A stretch of 35,329 nucleotides of DNA from DATKCA01 sp035544675 (lineage in GTDB: Bacteria > Acidobacteriota > Thermoanaerobaculia > Gp7-AA8), in contig DATKCA010000065.1 in the NCBI GenBank assembly GCA_035544675.1, forward strand, positions 1 through 35,329, given 5' to 3'. The stretch's first letter is position 1, and the number at the start of each line of letters is the position of its first letter. A program made the translations under genes and the position numbers. Positions 8,701 through 15,482 of the stretch are shown piece after piece. The notes below the pieces were generated by a model, which saw only the letters and a program-made list of their open reading frames with translations, did no database searches and was not told the origin of the DNA.

Positions 8701-10344
8701 CTCGACGCGGCGGCAACGCTTCACGAGCTGGCCAGGCAGCGCCGCGTGATCGAGGTGCCCGTGGCACGCCAGAAGCGCTTCATCGCCATCGAAGATGCGG
8801 CGCGTTATCGCGATGCGCTCGGCGTCCCCCTTCCGAGCGGGATTGCGGAGCGGCTTCTGACGCCGCCCGCGGACCCGGTCGGGGACCTCGTGCTGCGCTT
8901 CGCGCGCACTCACGGGCCGTTCACGCCTGCCGACGTGGCAGCGCGCTACGGACTGGGGATCGCCGTCGTGACCGGCGCGCTGGAGCGCTTCGTGGAGCGC
9001 GGAAAGATTGTGGAGGGCGAGTTCCGTCCGAACGGAACGCAGCGCGAATGGTGCGACGTCGATGTGCTTCGCAGCATCCGGCAGCGATCGCTGGCACGGC
9101 TGCGCAAGGAGGTGGAACCGGTCGAACAGCCGCTGCTCGGGCGGCTGTACACGTCGTGGCAGGGGGTGACGAAGAGGCGGCGCGGCGTCGAGGCCGTGCT
9201 CGACGTCATCGAGAACCTGCAGGGCTACCCGATGGCCGCATCGACGTTCGAAACGGAGATCTTCGCGGCGCGCATCGAAGACTATCGCCCCTCGGACCTC
9301 GACACACTGAGCGCAGCCGGCGAGATCGTCTGGGTCGGTGTGGAGGCGCTCGGGGAGAAGGACGGGCGCGTGGCGATCTATCTCGCCGATCACCTGCCGA
9401 TTCTGCGTGGAGCGGAGGCCTTGCCGGGCCACAGGCCCGGCGCTCCACTGGAAATGCGGATCCTCGATACTCTTCGCGCCAACGGCGCTTCGTTCTTCGC
9501 GCAGATTCACACGGCGCTGGGCGGATTCGACAACGAGCTGGTGACCACGCTCTGGGATCTGGTGTGGAAAGGGCAGCTCACGAACGATACGTTCCACGCC
9601 TTGCGCGCGTTCACGCGGCCAAAGGCACCGGCGCGCACCGGTTATCGATCGCGGCGCATCGCTCCGGCATCGACGCAGGGCCGATGGTCGCTGGTCCGGC
9701 CGGGCACCGCCGATCCGACCAAGCGGGCCGCCGCGATCGCCCAGCAACTCCTCACGCGATACGGGCTCGTGACTCGCGAGGCGCCTGGGGCAGAGAACAT
9801 CGCCGGCGGCTTCAGCGCCGTATATCCGGTCCTCAAGGCGATGGAAGAAGGAGGGAAGGTTCGGCGGGGATACTTCGTAGCCGGTCTCGGCGCGACGCAG
9901 TTCGCCACCGCGGGAGCGCTCGACCTGCTGCGCTCTTACCGCGACGGGCCGGAGAATCCGGAGACGATCCTGTTGGCGGCCACCGATCCGGCCAACCCGT
10001 ACGGCGCGATTCTGAAGTGGCCGGTGGTGGAGAACCGGACGTTGTCCCGCGCCGTCGGCGCGCGCGTGATCCTGGTGAACGGCGCGCTGGTCCTCTACAT
10101 CGGCCGCGGCGAGAAGCAGCTGACGACATTTCTTCCCGATGATGAGCCCGCGCGTGGCATGGCCGGGCGCGAGATCGCTCGAACGCTTGCGGCGCTGGTA
10201 CGGGACGGCGCGCGCCGTGCGCTTCTCATCAGCGAGGTGGACGCCCAGCCGGTCGCAAAGAGTGCTCTCGCACCGTTCCTCGTCGAGGAGGGGTTCACCC
10301 CCACGGCCATGGGATATCAGCTGCGGAGACCGTCCGGTGCCTGA
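5794..10344 (+). CDS. lhr: Lhr family ATP-dependent DNA helicase
   Basis: Lhr is a large superfamily 2 3'-5' helicase of DNA repair. The 1516-residue length equals that of full-length Lhr. The helicase core has Walker A APTGSGKT at 49-56, the DEIH box at 173-176, LSAT at 207-210 and the second RecA domain with HHGSIA and the QRIGRASH motif VI. The C-terminal half is the long Lhr-specific region with winged helices. Two palindromic repeats are embedded in frame, at 6468-6558 (about residues 225-255, between motif III and the conserved PVTI strand) and at 9407-9448 (about residues 1205-1219). The stop overlaps the nei start by 8 bases, so the two are translationally coupled. The lhr-nei pair is also adjacent in mycobacteria. 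Confidence 0.96.
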   Translation: MSSRSNTSALGRFHPAVREWFTSSFGDPTRAQQLGWPAIASGDWTLICAPTGSGKTLTAFLWALDRLMFAPAPPDRDGRCRVVYVSPLKALAVDVERNLRSPLAGIANLAAGRGDDFHTPSIAIRTGDTPQSERARFQRDPADILITTPESLYLLLTSNAREVLRGVDTIIIDEIHALVPGKRGAHLALSMERLSAACNTVPQRIGLSATQHPLEEVARYLGGVAVPSVARDSGVERHTAMPPTHPDSSLTLGMTSQFADIRSKPRFRPVTILDTGERKRLSLRVEVPVEDMARLGEVQGIRNGPASAGPQRASIWPAIHPRLLELIRAHRSTLIFVNSRRLAERLAAAINELAGQTLVNAHHGSIARAQRIEIEDNLKSGRLPALVATSSLELGIDMGAIDLVVQIEAPPSIASGMQRIGRASHQVNTTSAGIIFPKFRSDLVACAAVTAAMHRGAIEPTRYPRNPLDVLAQQIVAMVSMDDWLADDLFAAVRGAAPYADLSRASFDGVLDMLSGVYPSDEFAELRPRVTWDRVANTLKPRQGAKRIAILNGGTIPDRGLYGVFLAGAEKAQSARVGELDEEMVFELRAGETFLLGASTWRTEEITHDRVVVTPAPGEPGKMPFWKADGAERSVRFGEEIGKLVREIRAMKPAEAVARLTVDHDLDRLAAENFLQYLRDQEDATGAVPDDRTIVVERVLDELGDWRVCVLTPFGGKIHAPWAMAATAKVRNELAIDIETMWSDDGFILRFPDTDAPPRVELVIPEPEEAEALVIRQLGSSSMFAAKFREAAARALLLPRMRPMGRTPLWQQRKRAYDLLQVAARFGSFPMILEAYRECLRDVFDVPALVQTLKRVRDRSIRLVTADTQKPSPFAGSLLFRYVANFIYDGDAPLAERRAQALAIDQSQLRSLLGEPELRELLDPGSLDEIEAGLQSLTEARRARSADAIHDLLLRLGDLTAGEVAARSHLDAAATLHELARQRRVIEVPVARQKRFIAIEDAARYRDALGVPLPSGIAERLLTPPADPVGDLVLRFARTHGPFTPADVAARYGLGIAVVTGALERFVERGKIVEGEFRPNGTQREWCDVDVLRSIRQRSLARLRKEVEPVEQPLLGRLYTSWQGVTKRRRGVEAVLDVIENLQGYPMAASTFETEIFAARIEDYRPSDLDTLSAAGEIVWVGVEALGEKDGRVAIYLADHLPILRGAEALPGHRPGAPLEMRILDTLRANGASFFAQIHTALGGFDNELVTTLWDLVWKGQLTNDTFHALRAFTRPKAPARTGYRSRRIAPASTQGRWSLVRPGTADPTKRAAAIAQQLLTRYGLVTREAPGAENIAGGFSAVYPVLKAMEEGGKVRRGYFVAGLGATQFATAGALDLLRSYRDGPENPETILLAATDPANPYGAILKWPVVENRTLSRAVGARVILVNGALVLYIGRGEKQLTTFLPDDEPARGMAGREIARTLAALVRDGARRALLISEVDAQPVAKSALAPFLVEEGFTPTAMGYQLRRPSGA
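6468..6558. repeat. Palindromic repeat inserted in frame in lhr
   Basis: The left arm (6468-6495) and right arm (6528-6558) are imperfect inverted copies: CGTCCCGAGCGTGGCGAGG on the left matches the reverse complement of the right arm, which contains GTCATTCCGAGCG. That 13-mer recurs on the plus strand at 13986-13998. The ATTCCGAGCG-GAGGAATC pattern is a widespread dispersed bacterial repeat. It adds about 30 residues that Lhr proteins normally lack at this point. Confidence 0.75.
9407..9448. repeat. GGAGCG/CGCTCC palindromic repeat in frame in lhr
   Basis: GTGGAGCG (9407-9414) and CGCTCCAC (9441-9448) are perfect inverted ends. They enclose a CCGGGCC-aca-GGCCCGG hairpin (9424-9440), with a 9-base bulge on the left. 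The ends match those of the elements at 32-59 and 24907-24959. The reading frame stays open and encodes roughly GAEALPGHRPGAP. Confidence 0.7.
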
Positions 10345-11152
10345 GGGCGACACGATCTTTCGCGCCGCGCGGACTCTGAACGAGGCCCTGGCGGGACGGA
10401 CGGTGACGAACTTCGAGACTGTGTTCCCCCGCCTGTCGCGAGTGGACGACGAGAAACCGATCACCGGCCGGCGCATCGAGCGCGTATTCGCCGCGGGCAA
10501 ACATCTCATCATCGACTTCTCGGGCGGCCTCCACCTGCGAACGCACATGCGCATGAACGGGAGCTGGCACATCTACCGGCGCGGAGAGCGGTGGCAGCGC
10601 AGCCGCGCCGACATGCGCATCGTCATCGGGACCGACCACTGGGTCGCGGTCGGATTCAACGTGCCGGTCGCCGAGTTTCACGACGACCGCGGCCTCCGGA
10701 AACAAGCGGATCTCCGCGCCATCGGTCCCGACATGGCAGCCCCTTCGTTCGACGAGGAGGAGGCGGTTCGCAGGATTCGAGATCGGAGCGACAGCGAGAT
10801 CGCCGACGTCCTCCTGAATCAGCGCGTCGTGGGCGGATTGGGCAATGTCTTCAAGTCGGAAGTGTTGTTCGTCTGCAGAGTCAATCCGTTCGCGCCGGTC
10901 GGTGAGCTGGAAGCGGAGACCGTCAGGGAGATCGTTCGCACGGCGCGCGCGCTCGTCCTGCTCAACGTCGCAAGTGGCGCCGCCCCAGGCCGCGGGACGC
11001 GCGGATCGCTCGACAGAGAGCAGCGCCTCTGGGTCTACGCCCGCGGCGGCGAGCCCTGCCGCCGCTGCGGAACGCCCATCGAGTATCGAAAGCAGGGCCT
11101 CGACGCCCGCGGGACATACTGGTGCGCGAAGTGTCAGGAACGCGTCGGGTAG
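10337..11152 (+). CDS. nei: Fpg/Nei family DNA glycosylase (endonuclease VIII-like)
   Basis: This bifunctional base-excision repair glycosylase/AP lyase has 271 residues. The start is GTG 10337, giving PEGDTIFR right after the initiator; Pro2 and Glu3 are the catalytic residues and the PEGDTI form marks the Nei2 branch. The sequence shows the beta-sandwich Lys in FAAGKHLII (about residue 55), the H2TH region VVGGLGNVFKSEVLF, and a C-terminal zinc finger CRRCGTPIEY with YWCAKC. All elements appear intact. The start lies inside the lhr 3' end (8-base overlap), so expression is coupled to the helicase. A repair partnership between the two is inferred from this conserved pairing. Confidence 0.94.
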   Translation: MPEGDTIFRAARTLNEALAGRTVTNFETVFPRLSRVDDEKPITGRRIERVFAAGKHLIIDFSGGLHLRTHMRMNGSWHIYRRGERWQRSRADMRIVIGTDHWVAVGFNVPVAEFHDDRGLRKQADLRAIGPDMAAPSFDEEEAVRRIRDRSDSEIADVLLNQRVVGGLGNVFKSEVLFVCRVNPFAPVGELEAETVREIVRTARALVLLNVASGAAPGRGTRGSLDREQRLWVYARGGEPCRRCGTPIEYRKQGLDARGTYWCAKCQERVG

Positions 11153-11155
11153 AAT
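11150..11155 (+). promoter_or_regulatory. Putative -10 box TAGAAT of a leaderless small gene
   Basis: TAGAAT overlaps the nei stop codon and ends 9 bases before ATG 11165. The context TAGAATCGCC is repeated before the transglycosylase gene at 22956. Confidence 0.4.
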
Positions 11156-11164
11156 CGCCTCCGC

Positions 11165-11449
11165 ATGGCGATCATCCTCACTCATCCGCTCACTTCGCCC
11201 GAGATCCGAATCCTCCAGGAGTTCCGCCGCATCGCCGCGGAGAGCGCGCCCATGTCCGCGCTCAAGGCGGTCAAGCACCCGGTCGGTGGCGGTGAGGCCC
11301 CCGTCCGCACGCTCGTCGAGAAGGGCTATCTGACTGCCGACGCGGCCGGCGAGACTTTCACATTGACCGCCAAAGCCCAGGAGTTTCTGGCCCTCGACTG
11401 GAAACCGCTCGTCGAGGGCGGCGGCGACGCCTCCAACGCCGCCGAGTAA
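11165..11449 (+). CDS. Small winged-helix-like protein, unknown
   Basis: The protein has 94 residues and no family I can name. The central part, with PVRTLVEKGYLTADAAGETFTLT and TAKAQEFL, has the look of a winged helix: a helix, then a beta hairpin with a turn. This suggests a small DNA-binding or structural protein. It starts 13 bases after the nei stop, with a possible promoter of its own (TAGAAT). It may belong to the lhr-nei unit. Confidence 0.7.
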   Translation: MAIILTHPLTSPEIRILQEFRRIAAESAPMSALKAVKHPVGGGEAPVRTLVEKGYLTADAAGETFTLTAKAQEFLALDWKPLVEGGGDASNAAE

Positions 11450-11609
11450 TGCACAAGGGTCGTTGCAGTCAGTAAGTGACTCAACCACCACGACTTAGTG
11501 CGTTGATCGAGTTTCCATTCTCGGAGGCTCCTCTCGGAGGCGCCAATAAAGCTCATTGACTCAACGAGTTAAGCAGATTACGATTGGTCCCTGAGGGCTG
11601 AAATGAAGC
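11450..11609. other. Intergenic region with short direct repeats
   Basis: No gene is seen in these 160 bases. TGACTCAAC occurs at 11477-11485 and 11557-11565 (80 bases apart), and TCGGAGGC at 11521-11528 and 11534-11541. The segment is visibly more AT-rich than the flanking genes and probably contains the promoter of the Doc-like gene. The paired TGACTCAAC copies could be regulator sites. Confidence 0.4.
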
Positions 11610-12320
11610 ATGGCGACAAAGAAAAAAGGAAAGCCAGCAAAGCCGCAGCCAAAAAAAGCAGGAAAGCCGCAGCGGGCAGGAAAAGCAGCAAAGCCAGCCC
11701 GAAAGTCGCCGCCAAAAGCAAAAAGCAAAGCGCCGGCGCGAAAGCCGGCAGCAAAGCCGCCGGCACCGCCAAAGCGCAGCCTCGTGCAGGCAGCGATGGC
11801 GGGGGCTTCACGAATCCTCTCGTCTCTTCAGCCTTCAAACGTGCTGTCAAGAAGTACCCCAATACCTTCAGGCGTCTCTCAGACTGAAGGGAGCGTCCGG
11901 TACCTCACGGTTCAGGACCTGGTGGACTTGCATCGCGCCGTGAGCGCGGAGTTCGGCGGGAACCAGGCCCAGCCGGGTGTCGTCGAATCGCAGTTCGGCC
12001 TTCTGAATGCGGTGCAGCGGCCACAGATCACGACGCTGGGACGCGAAGCCTACGCGACGTTTCCCGACAAGGTGGCGGCGTTCATTTTCGCGCTCCTGTC
12101 GTCGCGTCCCTTCAAGGGAGGCAACAAGCGCGTGGCCTTCGCCTCCATGTTCGCGTTCTGCGAGGTGAACAGTCGAACGATCGACTCGCGGATCCTCGAC
12201 GAGAAGACCGCCGAACAGATGTTCAAGCGCGCCGCGGCCCATCGGGAGCTGGGGATTCCTCCGGAGAACGTCTTCCGCGAGTTCCGCGAGATCCTGACGC
12301 GCGCAATCGTCGCGGCGTAG
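11610..12320 (+). CDS. Doc/Fic-fold protein with histone-H1-like tail and altered active site
   Basis: The protein has 236 residues in two parts. Residues 1-56 are almost only Lys, Ala, Pro and Arg (KPAKPQPKKAGKP style), like histone H1 or AlgP tails, and probably bind nucleic acid. Residues 97-236 match the Doc family: YLTVQDLVDLHRAV, then GGN and PGVVESQFGLLNAVQRPQ, then the Fic motif at 166-174. That motif reads RPFKGGNKR where Doc proteins have HxFxDxNKR: the catalytic His is Arg166 and the acidic residue is Gly170. Transfer of phosphate or AMP is therefore doubtful. No Phd-type antitoxin is adjacent. The start ATG 11610 is chosen over ATG 11603, which is out of frame with the Doc domain. 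Confidence 0.85.
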   Translation: MATKKKGKPAKPQPKKAGKPQRAGKAAKPARKSPPKAKSKAPARKPAAKPPAPPKRSLVQAAMAGASRILSSLQPSNVLSRSTPIPSGVSQTEGSVRYLTVQDLVDLHRAVSAEFGGNQAQPGVVESQFGLLNAVQRPQITTLGREAYATFPDKVAAFIFALLSSRPFKGGNKRVAFASMFAFCEVNSRTIDSRILDEKTAEQMFKRAAAHRELGIPPENVFREFREILTRAIVAA

Positions 12321-12322
12321 GC

Positions 12323-12342
12323 GGGCCTCGGGCCCGAGGCCC
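12323..12342. terminator. Perfect 20-base palindrome between convergent genes
   Basis: GGGCCTCGGG and CCCGAGGCCC form a perfect dyad, followed by a further CGAGGCC copy. It sits between the stop codons of the Doc-like gene and the zinc-ribbon membrane protein, so a bidirectional terminator is plausible. No T-tract follows on either side, and it may instead be a palindromic repeat. Confidence 0.45.
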
Positions 12343-12354
12343 GAGGCCCTGAAG

Positions 12355-12795
12355 TCAACGCGTATCGCCGCCGCGGCGATGCAGCTCCGAATTGATTCTC
12401 CCCAGGAGGATTCGCGACACGCGAATGTCGTGTCCCAGGTCGATGAGGAGCAGGGCGATGTCACCGCCGGCCCACATGAGACCTGCCAGAACCAGCAGCT
12501 GCGTGACACGCGCGATGAGATCCGCCAGCTCGAACGCGCCTTCCCCTGCGGTGACCGTGGCGATGACCTCGCCGACGAGCAGGACCACCATCACCACGGC
12601 GAGGACCTTGAACAGCCGCGCGATATAGCGCAGCGTCACATACGGCTCGAGATCCTCGCCCCGCACCTCTTCCTCCGTGGCCCGTTTCTCGCCGGGGCGG
12701 ATCGACGGCGAGCCGCACGTCGGGCATACCACCGACGGATCGCTGCGCCTGGTGTGACACTCGGGACAATTGATCGCCTCTCCTGCTTCTGCCAC
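12355..12795 (-). CDS. Zinc-ribbon membrane protein, unknown
   Basis: The protein has 146 residues. An N-terminal zinc ribbon, CPECHTRR...CPTCGSP (residues 10-28), is followed by a charged linker and two hydrophobic segments, FKVLAVVMVVLLVGEVIATV (about 62-81) and LLVLAGLMWAGGDIALLLI (about 100-118). It is probably an inner-membrane protein with a cytosolic metal-binding head. The start is GTG 12795, fixed by a perfect AGGAGG 6 bases upstream. It is the last gene of the long minus-strand run, 21 bases after the M15 peptidase. The function is unknown. Confidence 0.8.
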   Translation of the reverse strand: MAEAGEAINCPECHTRRSDPSVVCPTCGSPSIRPGEKRATEEEVRGEDLEPYVTLRYIARLFKVLAVVMVVLLVGEVIATVTAGEGAFELADLIARVTQLLVLAGLMWAGGDIALLLIDLGHDIRVSRILLGRINSELHRRGGDTR

Positions 12796-12801
12796 TTCGA
12801 A

Positions 12802-12807
12802 CCTCCT
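12802..12807 (-). promoter_or_regulatory. Ribosome binding site AGGAGG deciding a GTG start
   Basis: On the minus strand AGGAGG stands 6 bases before GTG 12795. This is the strongest Shine-Dalgarno noted in the window. Confidence 0.7.
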
Positions 12808-12816
12808 AAAGTTCCG

Positions 12817-13953
12817 CTACCCCGGTCCAGTGCCTCTCCAGCGGGCGCGATAACCGCGAACGTCAATGTGTGTGAAAGGTCCGTGCCCACAACAGGCGAC
12901 ATAGACGCCGATGCCTCCCACCAGCGAGGGATACTTCCGCTCGACGATCTCCGCCGCCTGCGCGAATCTCTCCGCGTCGGCGACCGTCACCCGGCCGTCA
13001 CCGGTGATGTCGTCGGGCTGCCCGTCGCGGTCATTGTCGACGTAAACGTCGGCCGCGTCACCGTAGATGTGGCGGCTCAGATTGGCCCGGCCGGCCGTGT
13101 TTCCGCCGGTGTGGTTGTAGCGCGGGGTGCGGAACCCGCTCATCACGTGCACCGCCTCAATATTGACACCCTGGCGCTCCAGCTCCTGCACGGTGAGCTC
13201 GAGCTTGTCGATGAGCAGCGGATCGAGAAGCAGGTACTTGGGCCAGACGTCGCCCTGGTCCTTGGTCAGGAAGTCGCGCAGCCGGAAGTGTTCGGAAACG
13301 TGGAAATTCTGATTCTCGGGCGTGACCTCGATGAACCCGCTGGGAGGCGCATAACGGGGCGAGCGCGGCGTCCCCCCCGTCTCCCACGGCCAGCTTCCGA
13401 GCTGGTACGCGCCGATCCGGCCACTCCTTTTCTGGGAGCGGGGGACGAGCGTGACGATGTTCAGCCCCTCGATGGCGCGGGCGGCCTTGTTCCACTCCAC
13501 GGCGAACTTGTAGATGCCGCTGCGCTCCGGCGCGGTGAAGTCCGGACGTGGAGAGCCCTCGATGACGACCCTGGCGCCCTCCGGCGCTCCTTCCGCCAAC
13601 GACTCGCCAGGCAGCTTCGGCGCGTAACGCACCGCACCGCTCTCGCCGCGCAGCGGGTGGAGAAACGCCAGCAGAGCTTCGTTGAGGTACGGCGTCTTCG
13701 GCAAATCGGACTGCAGGATCGTCCGGGCGATGCTGGCGGCTGGCATCACCGGCCCGTAAGGCAACGAGGCGCCAAAGGTCGTCATCCCCTGCCTCTCGCG
13801 CAACTGCACGATCGCCCCGACCCAGGCGGTAACGTTCAGGAGCACCAGTACCACCGCCATCCAGTGAAAGATGAGCTCCTGCCGCGCGGTCAGACCACGA
13901 AAAACGCGGTGTCGCTTCCGCTGCTGCGGCAGGAGTGGCGCGCCTCGGTCCAC
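12817..13953 (-). CDS. Membrane-anchored M15/DUF882-type peptidase with embedded calcium-loop motif
   Basis: The protein has 378 residues. A hydrophobic anchor (about 30-50, FHWMAVVLVLLNVTAWVGAIV) precedes a periplasmic region. The C-terminal third is a D-Ala-D-Ala carboxypeptidase-like M15A/DUF882 domain with VMSGFRTPRYN, SRHIYGDAAD (metal His and Asp) and FTHIDVRG (metal His). Inserted between these ligands is a Ca-binding/dockerin-like stretch, DNDRDGQPDD followed by TGDGRVTVADAE. It likely trims peptidoglycan peptides. The start GTG 13953 is uncertain because no Shine-Dalgarno is seen; an internal ATG at 13861 would leave only part of the anchor. It lies 46 bases after the VWFA gene. Confidence 0.8.
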   Translation of the reverse strand: MDRGAPLLPQQRKRHRVFRGLTARQELIFHWMAVVLVLLNVTAWVGAIVQLRERQGMTTFGASLPYGPVMPAASIARTILQSDLPKTPYLNEALLAFLHPLRGESGAVRYAPKLPGESLAEGAPEGARVVIEGSPRPDFTAPERSGIYKFAVEWNKAARAIEGLNIVTLVPRSQKRSGRIGAYQLGSWPWETGGTPRSPRYAPPSGFIEVTPENQNFHVSEHFRLRDFLTKDQGDVWPKYLLLDPLLIDKLELTVQELERQGVNIEAVHVMSGFRTPRYNHTGGNTAGRANLSRHIYGDAADVYVDNDRDGQPDDITGDGRVTVADAERFAQAAEIVERKYPSLVGGIGVYVACCGHGPFTHIDVRGYRARWRGTGPG

Positions 13954-13984
13954 GACGGGAGCGAGTTCACGGAGCGTGCCGGTA

Positions 13985-13998
13985 TGTCATTCCGAGCG
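13985..13998. repeat. CATTCCGAGCG repeat fragment
   Basis: TGTCATTCCGAGCG abuts the stop codon of the VWFA gene. Thirteen of these bases (GTCATTCCGAGCG) match, inverted, the right arm of the repeat inside lhr (6545-6557). Only a half-element is visible here. Confidence 0.55.
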
Positions 13999-13999
13999 C

Positions 14000-15427
14000 T
14001 CAGGGGAAATAGCCGCGCGGAATGCGAAGCTGATGACCCTCGTCCGACCGGATGGCCAGCGAATGCCACTGGTCGGTCTCCGACGGATCGGAGTAGAAGA
14101 GGATCTGGTATTGCTGCCGCAGCTCTTGCGCGATGCGGTCGTAAACCGCCGGAAGCTCGCGCTCGCTTCTCACGATGAAATAGGTCGCGCCCGTATCGCG
14201 GGCCAGGTTCGTGAGCCGCCGGGCCTGCAGGTATCCGACCCCAAAACGCATGGCCCGGCTGAGCATCTTGTTCTTGATGACCGGATAGACAGGGACTCCC
14301 GCGTACTTCGCGTAGTGCGCGAGATGATCGAGCTTGAACGCGCTGCCCTGATCGACCCCGTCGGTGAGGACGACCAGCGCGCGCCGGCCGGGCTGCTTCT
14401 GCAGCTCGAACAGCATCTGGATGACCGAGTCGTAGAGATGCGTCTGACCGATCGGCTTGACCCGGTCGACCGCGGCGGCCGCGGCGGCGAAGTCATTGGT
14501 GAATCCGGTGAGCCAGAAGACCCGCTGGTTGAAGCCGACGACCGCGATGCGGTCCTGCGGGCGAAGCAGGTTCTGCGCAAACTGGCGGGCCGCGGCCTTC
14601 ACGACCGGCAGCTCCTCCAGCATGCTCTCCGAGTAGTCGATCAGCAGGATCACCGACAGCGGCTGGTCGGCCGCGGTGGCGAGCGACTCGATGGGCCGCG
14701 GTTTCCCGTTGTCGAGCAGCGTCAGATCGTCCGCCCTGAGCGGGACATTGCCACCGGCCACCGACAGCGGGATCTGCTGCACGGTCACATCGATCTGGTC
14801 GCGGGGCACGTCGCCGAAGAACACGACGTCGTTCGCCTCCGCTCCCGATGCGGCGCGCGCGACCACGCGCGCGTACGGAGAGGGCGGAACACTCTTCGGA
14901 TCGACCGAGACGGCGTAGGGAGGCGTCCCGACCGAGGCGACCCTCTCTTCGCCGAGGAAGAAGTCGACCGCGGCGACGCGGACGTCCGCCGGCTGCGTCA
15001 CGCTTGCCGACAGGGTGAGCTTCCCCTCCTCCGGCACTTCGTGAGGCGCATGCAGCCGGACGCGGAAAGGCGGGCGCGGATCGTTCACGACCATCTCGTC
15101 CTCGCCCGCCACGTTCCCGTCACCGTCATAGCCGACGGCGCGAATCCGCAGCCGGCGGATGTACTCGCCGACCGGCACCTGCACATTCGCCGCACGCCCC
15201 TTCGCCTCGCTCCACTTCGTGCCGTTGATGAACAGGGCCACGCTCTCCACCGGTTCCGTGGCCACGATCGGCACATAGATCGTCCCGTGCACCAGGCCCT
15301 GGGGCTTCTCCGTGATGCGGACGGTCTGGGCGGCGCCCCCGCCGGCGAGCAGGACGAGGAATACGATGAACGACCAGCGATGAGCGATGACCTTCACGTC
15401 CGGGGAGAACAGCCGTTCCGCGCTCAT
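14000..15427 (-). CDS. Secreted VWFA-related domain protein
   Basis: The 475-residue protein starts with a hydrophobic export signal (about 18-34, SFIVFLVLLAGGGAA). An Ig-like region with repeated FINGT/VDFFLG strands spans about 40-210. The von Willebrand A domain follows, with an intact MIDAS: Asp264-Ser266-Ser268 in DYSES and VVLTDG further on. Acidobacteria encode many such VWFA-related secreted proteins of unknown role, probably in adhesion or surface assembly. The start ATG 15427 sits inside a 14-base tandem duplication (15414-15441). The gene lies 55 bases downstream of the LigD polymerase gene. Confidence 0.88.
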   Translation of the reverse strand: MSAERLFSPDVKVIAHRWSFIVFLVLLAGGGAAQTVRITEKPQGLVHGTIYVPIVATEPVESVALFINGTKWSEAKGRAANVQVPVGEYIRRLRIRAVGYDGDGNVAGEDEMVVNDPRPPFRVRLHAPHEVPEEGKLTLSASVTQPADVRVAAVDFFLGEERVASVGTPPYAVSVDPKSVPPSPYARVVARAASGAEANDVVFFGDVPRDQIDVTVQQIPLSVAGGNVPLRADDLTLLDNGKPRPIESLATAADQPLSVILLIDYSESMLEELPVVKAAARQFAQNLLRPQDRIAVVGFNQRVFWLTGFTNDFAAAAAAVDRVKPIGQTHLYDSVIQMLFELQKQPGRRALVVLTDGVDQGSAFKLDHLAHYAKYAGVPVYPVIKNKMLSRAMRFGVGYLQARRLTNLARDTGATYFIVRSERELPAVYDRIAQELRQQYQILFYSDPSETDQWHSLAIRSDEGHQLRIPRGYFP

Positions 15428-15441
15428 CGTTCCGCGTTCAT
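15414..15441. repeat. 14-base tandem duplication over the VWFA start codon
   Basis: CGTTCCGCGCTCAT (15414-15427) is followed directly by CGTTCCGCGTTCAT (15428-15441), with one mismatch. Each unit ends in CAT, so the minus strand has two ATG codons 14 bases apart. Only the inner one is in frame. Confidence 0.7.
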
Positions 15442-15482
15442 GGTTTGTTGAAGAACGTTGTCAGAAAATAACGCCCCAGGGG

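Noticed and set aside
5860..10572. Very long open frame on the minus strand opposite lhr and nei
   Set aside because: It is an antisense shadow of high-GC coding sequence: Arg/Asp/Ala-rich translation without domains, while the plus strand encodes complete Lhr and Nei motifs.
11610..12320. Classical Phd-Doc toxin-antitoxin system
   Set aside because: No Phd-like gene precedes it; the 94-residue gene upstream is 160 bases away and winged-helix-like, and the catalytic His is missing.
12379..14178. Plus-strand open frame opposite the zinc-ribbon and M15 genes
   Set aside because: Antisense shadow; its translation contains the CHSERS-type reading of the dispersed repeat at 13985, which is not a protein feature.
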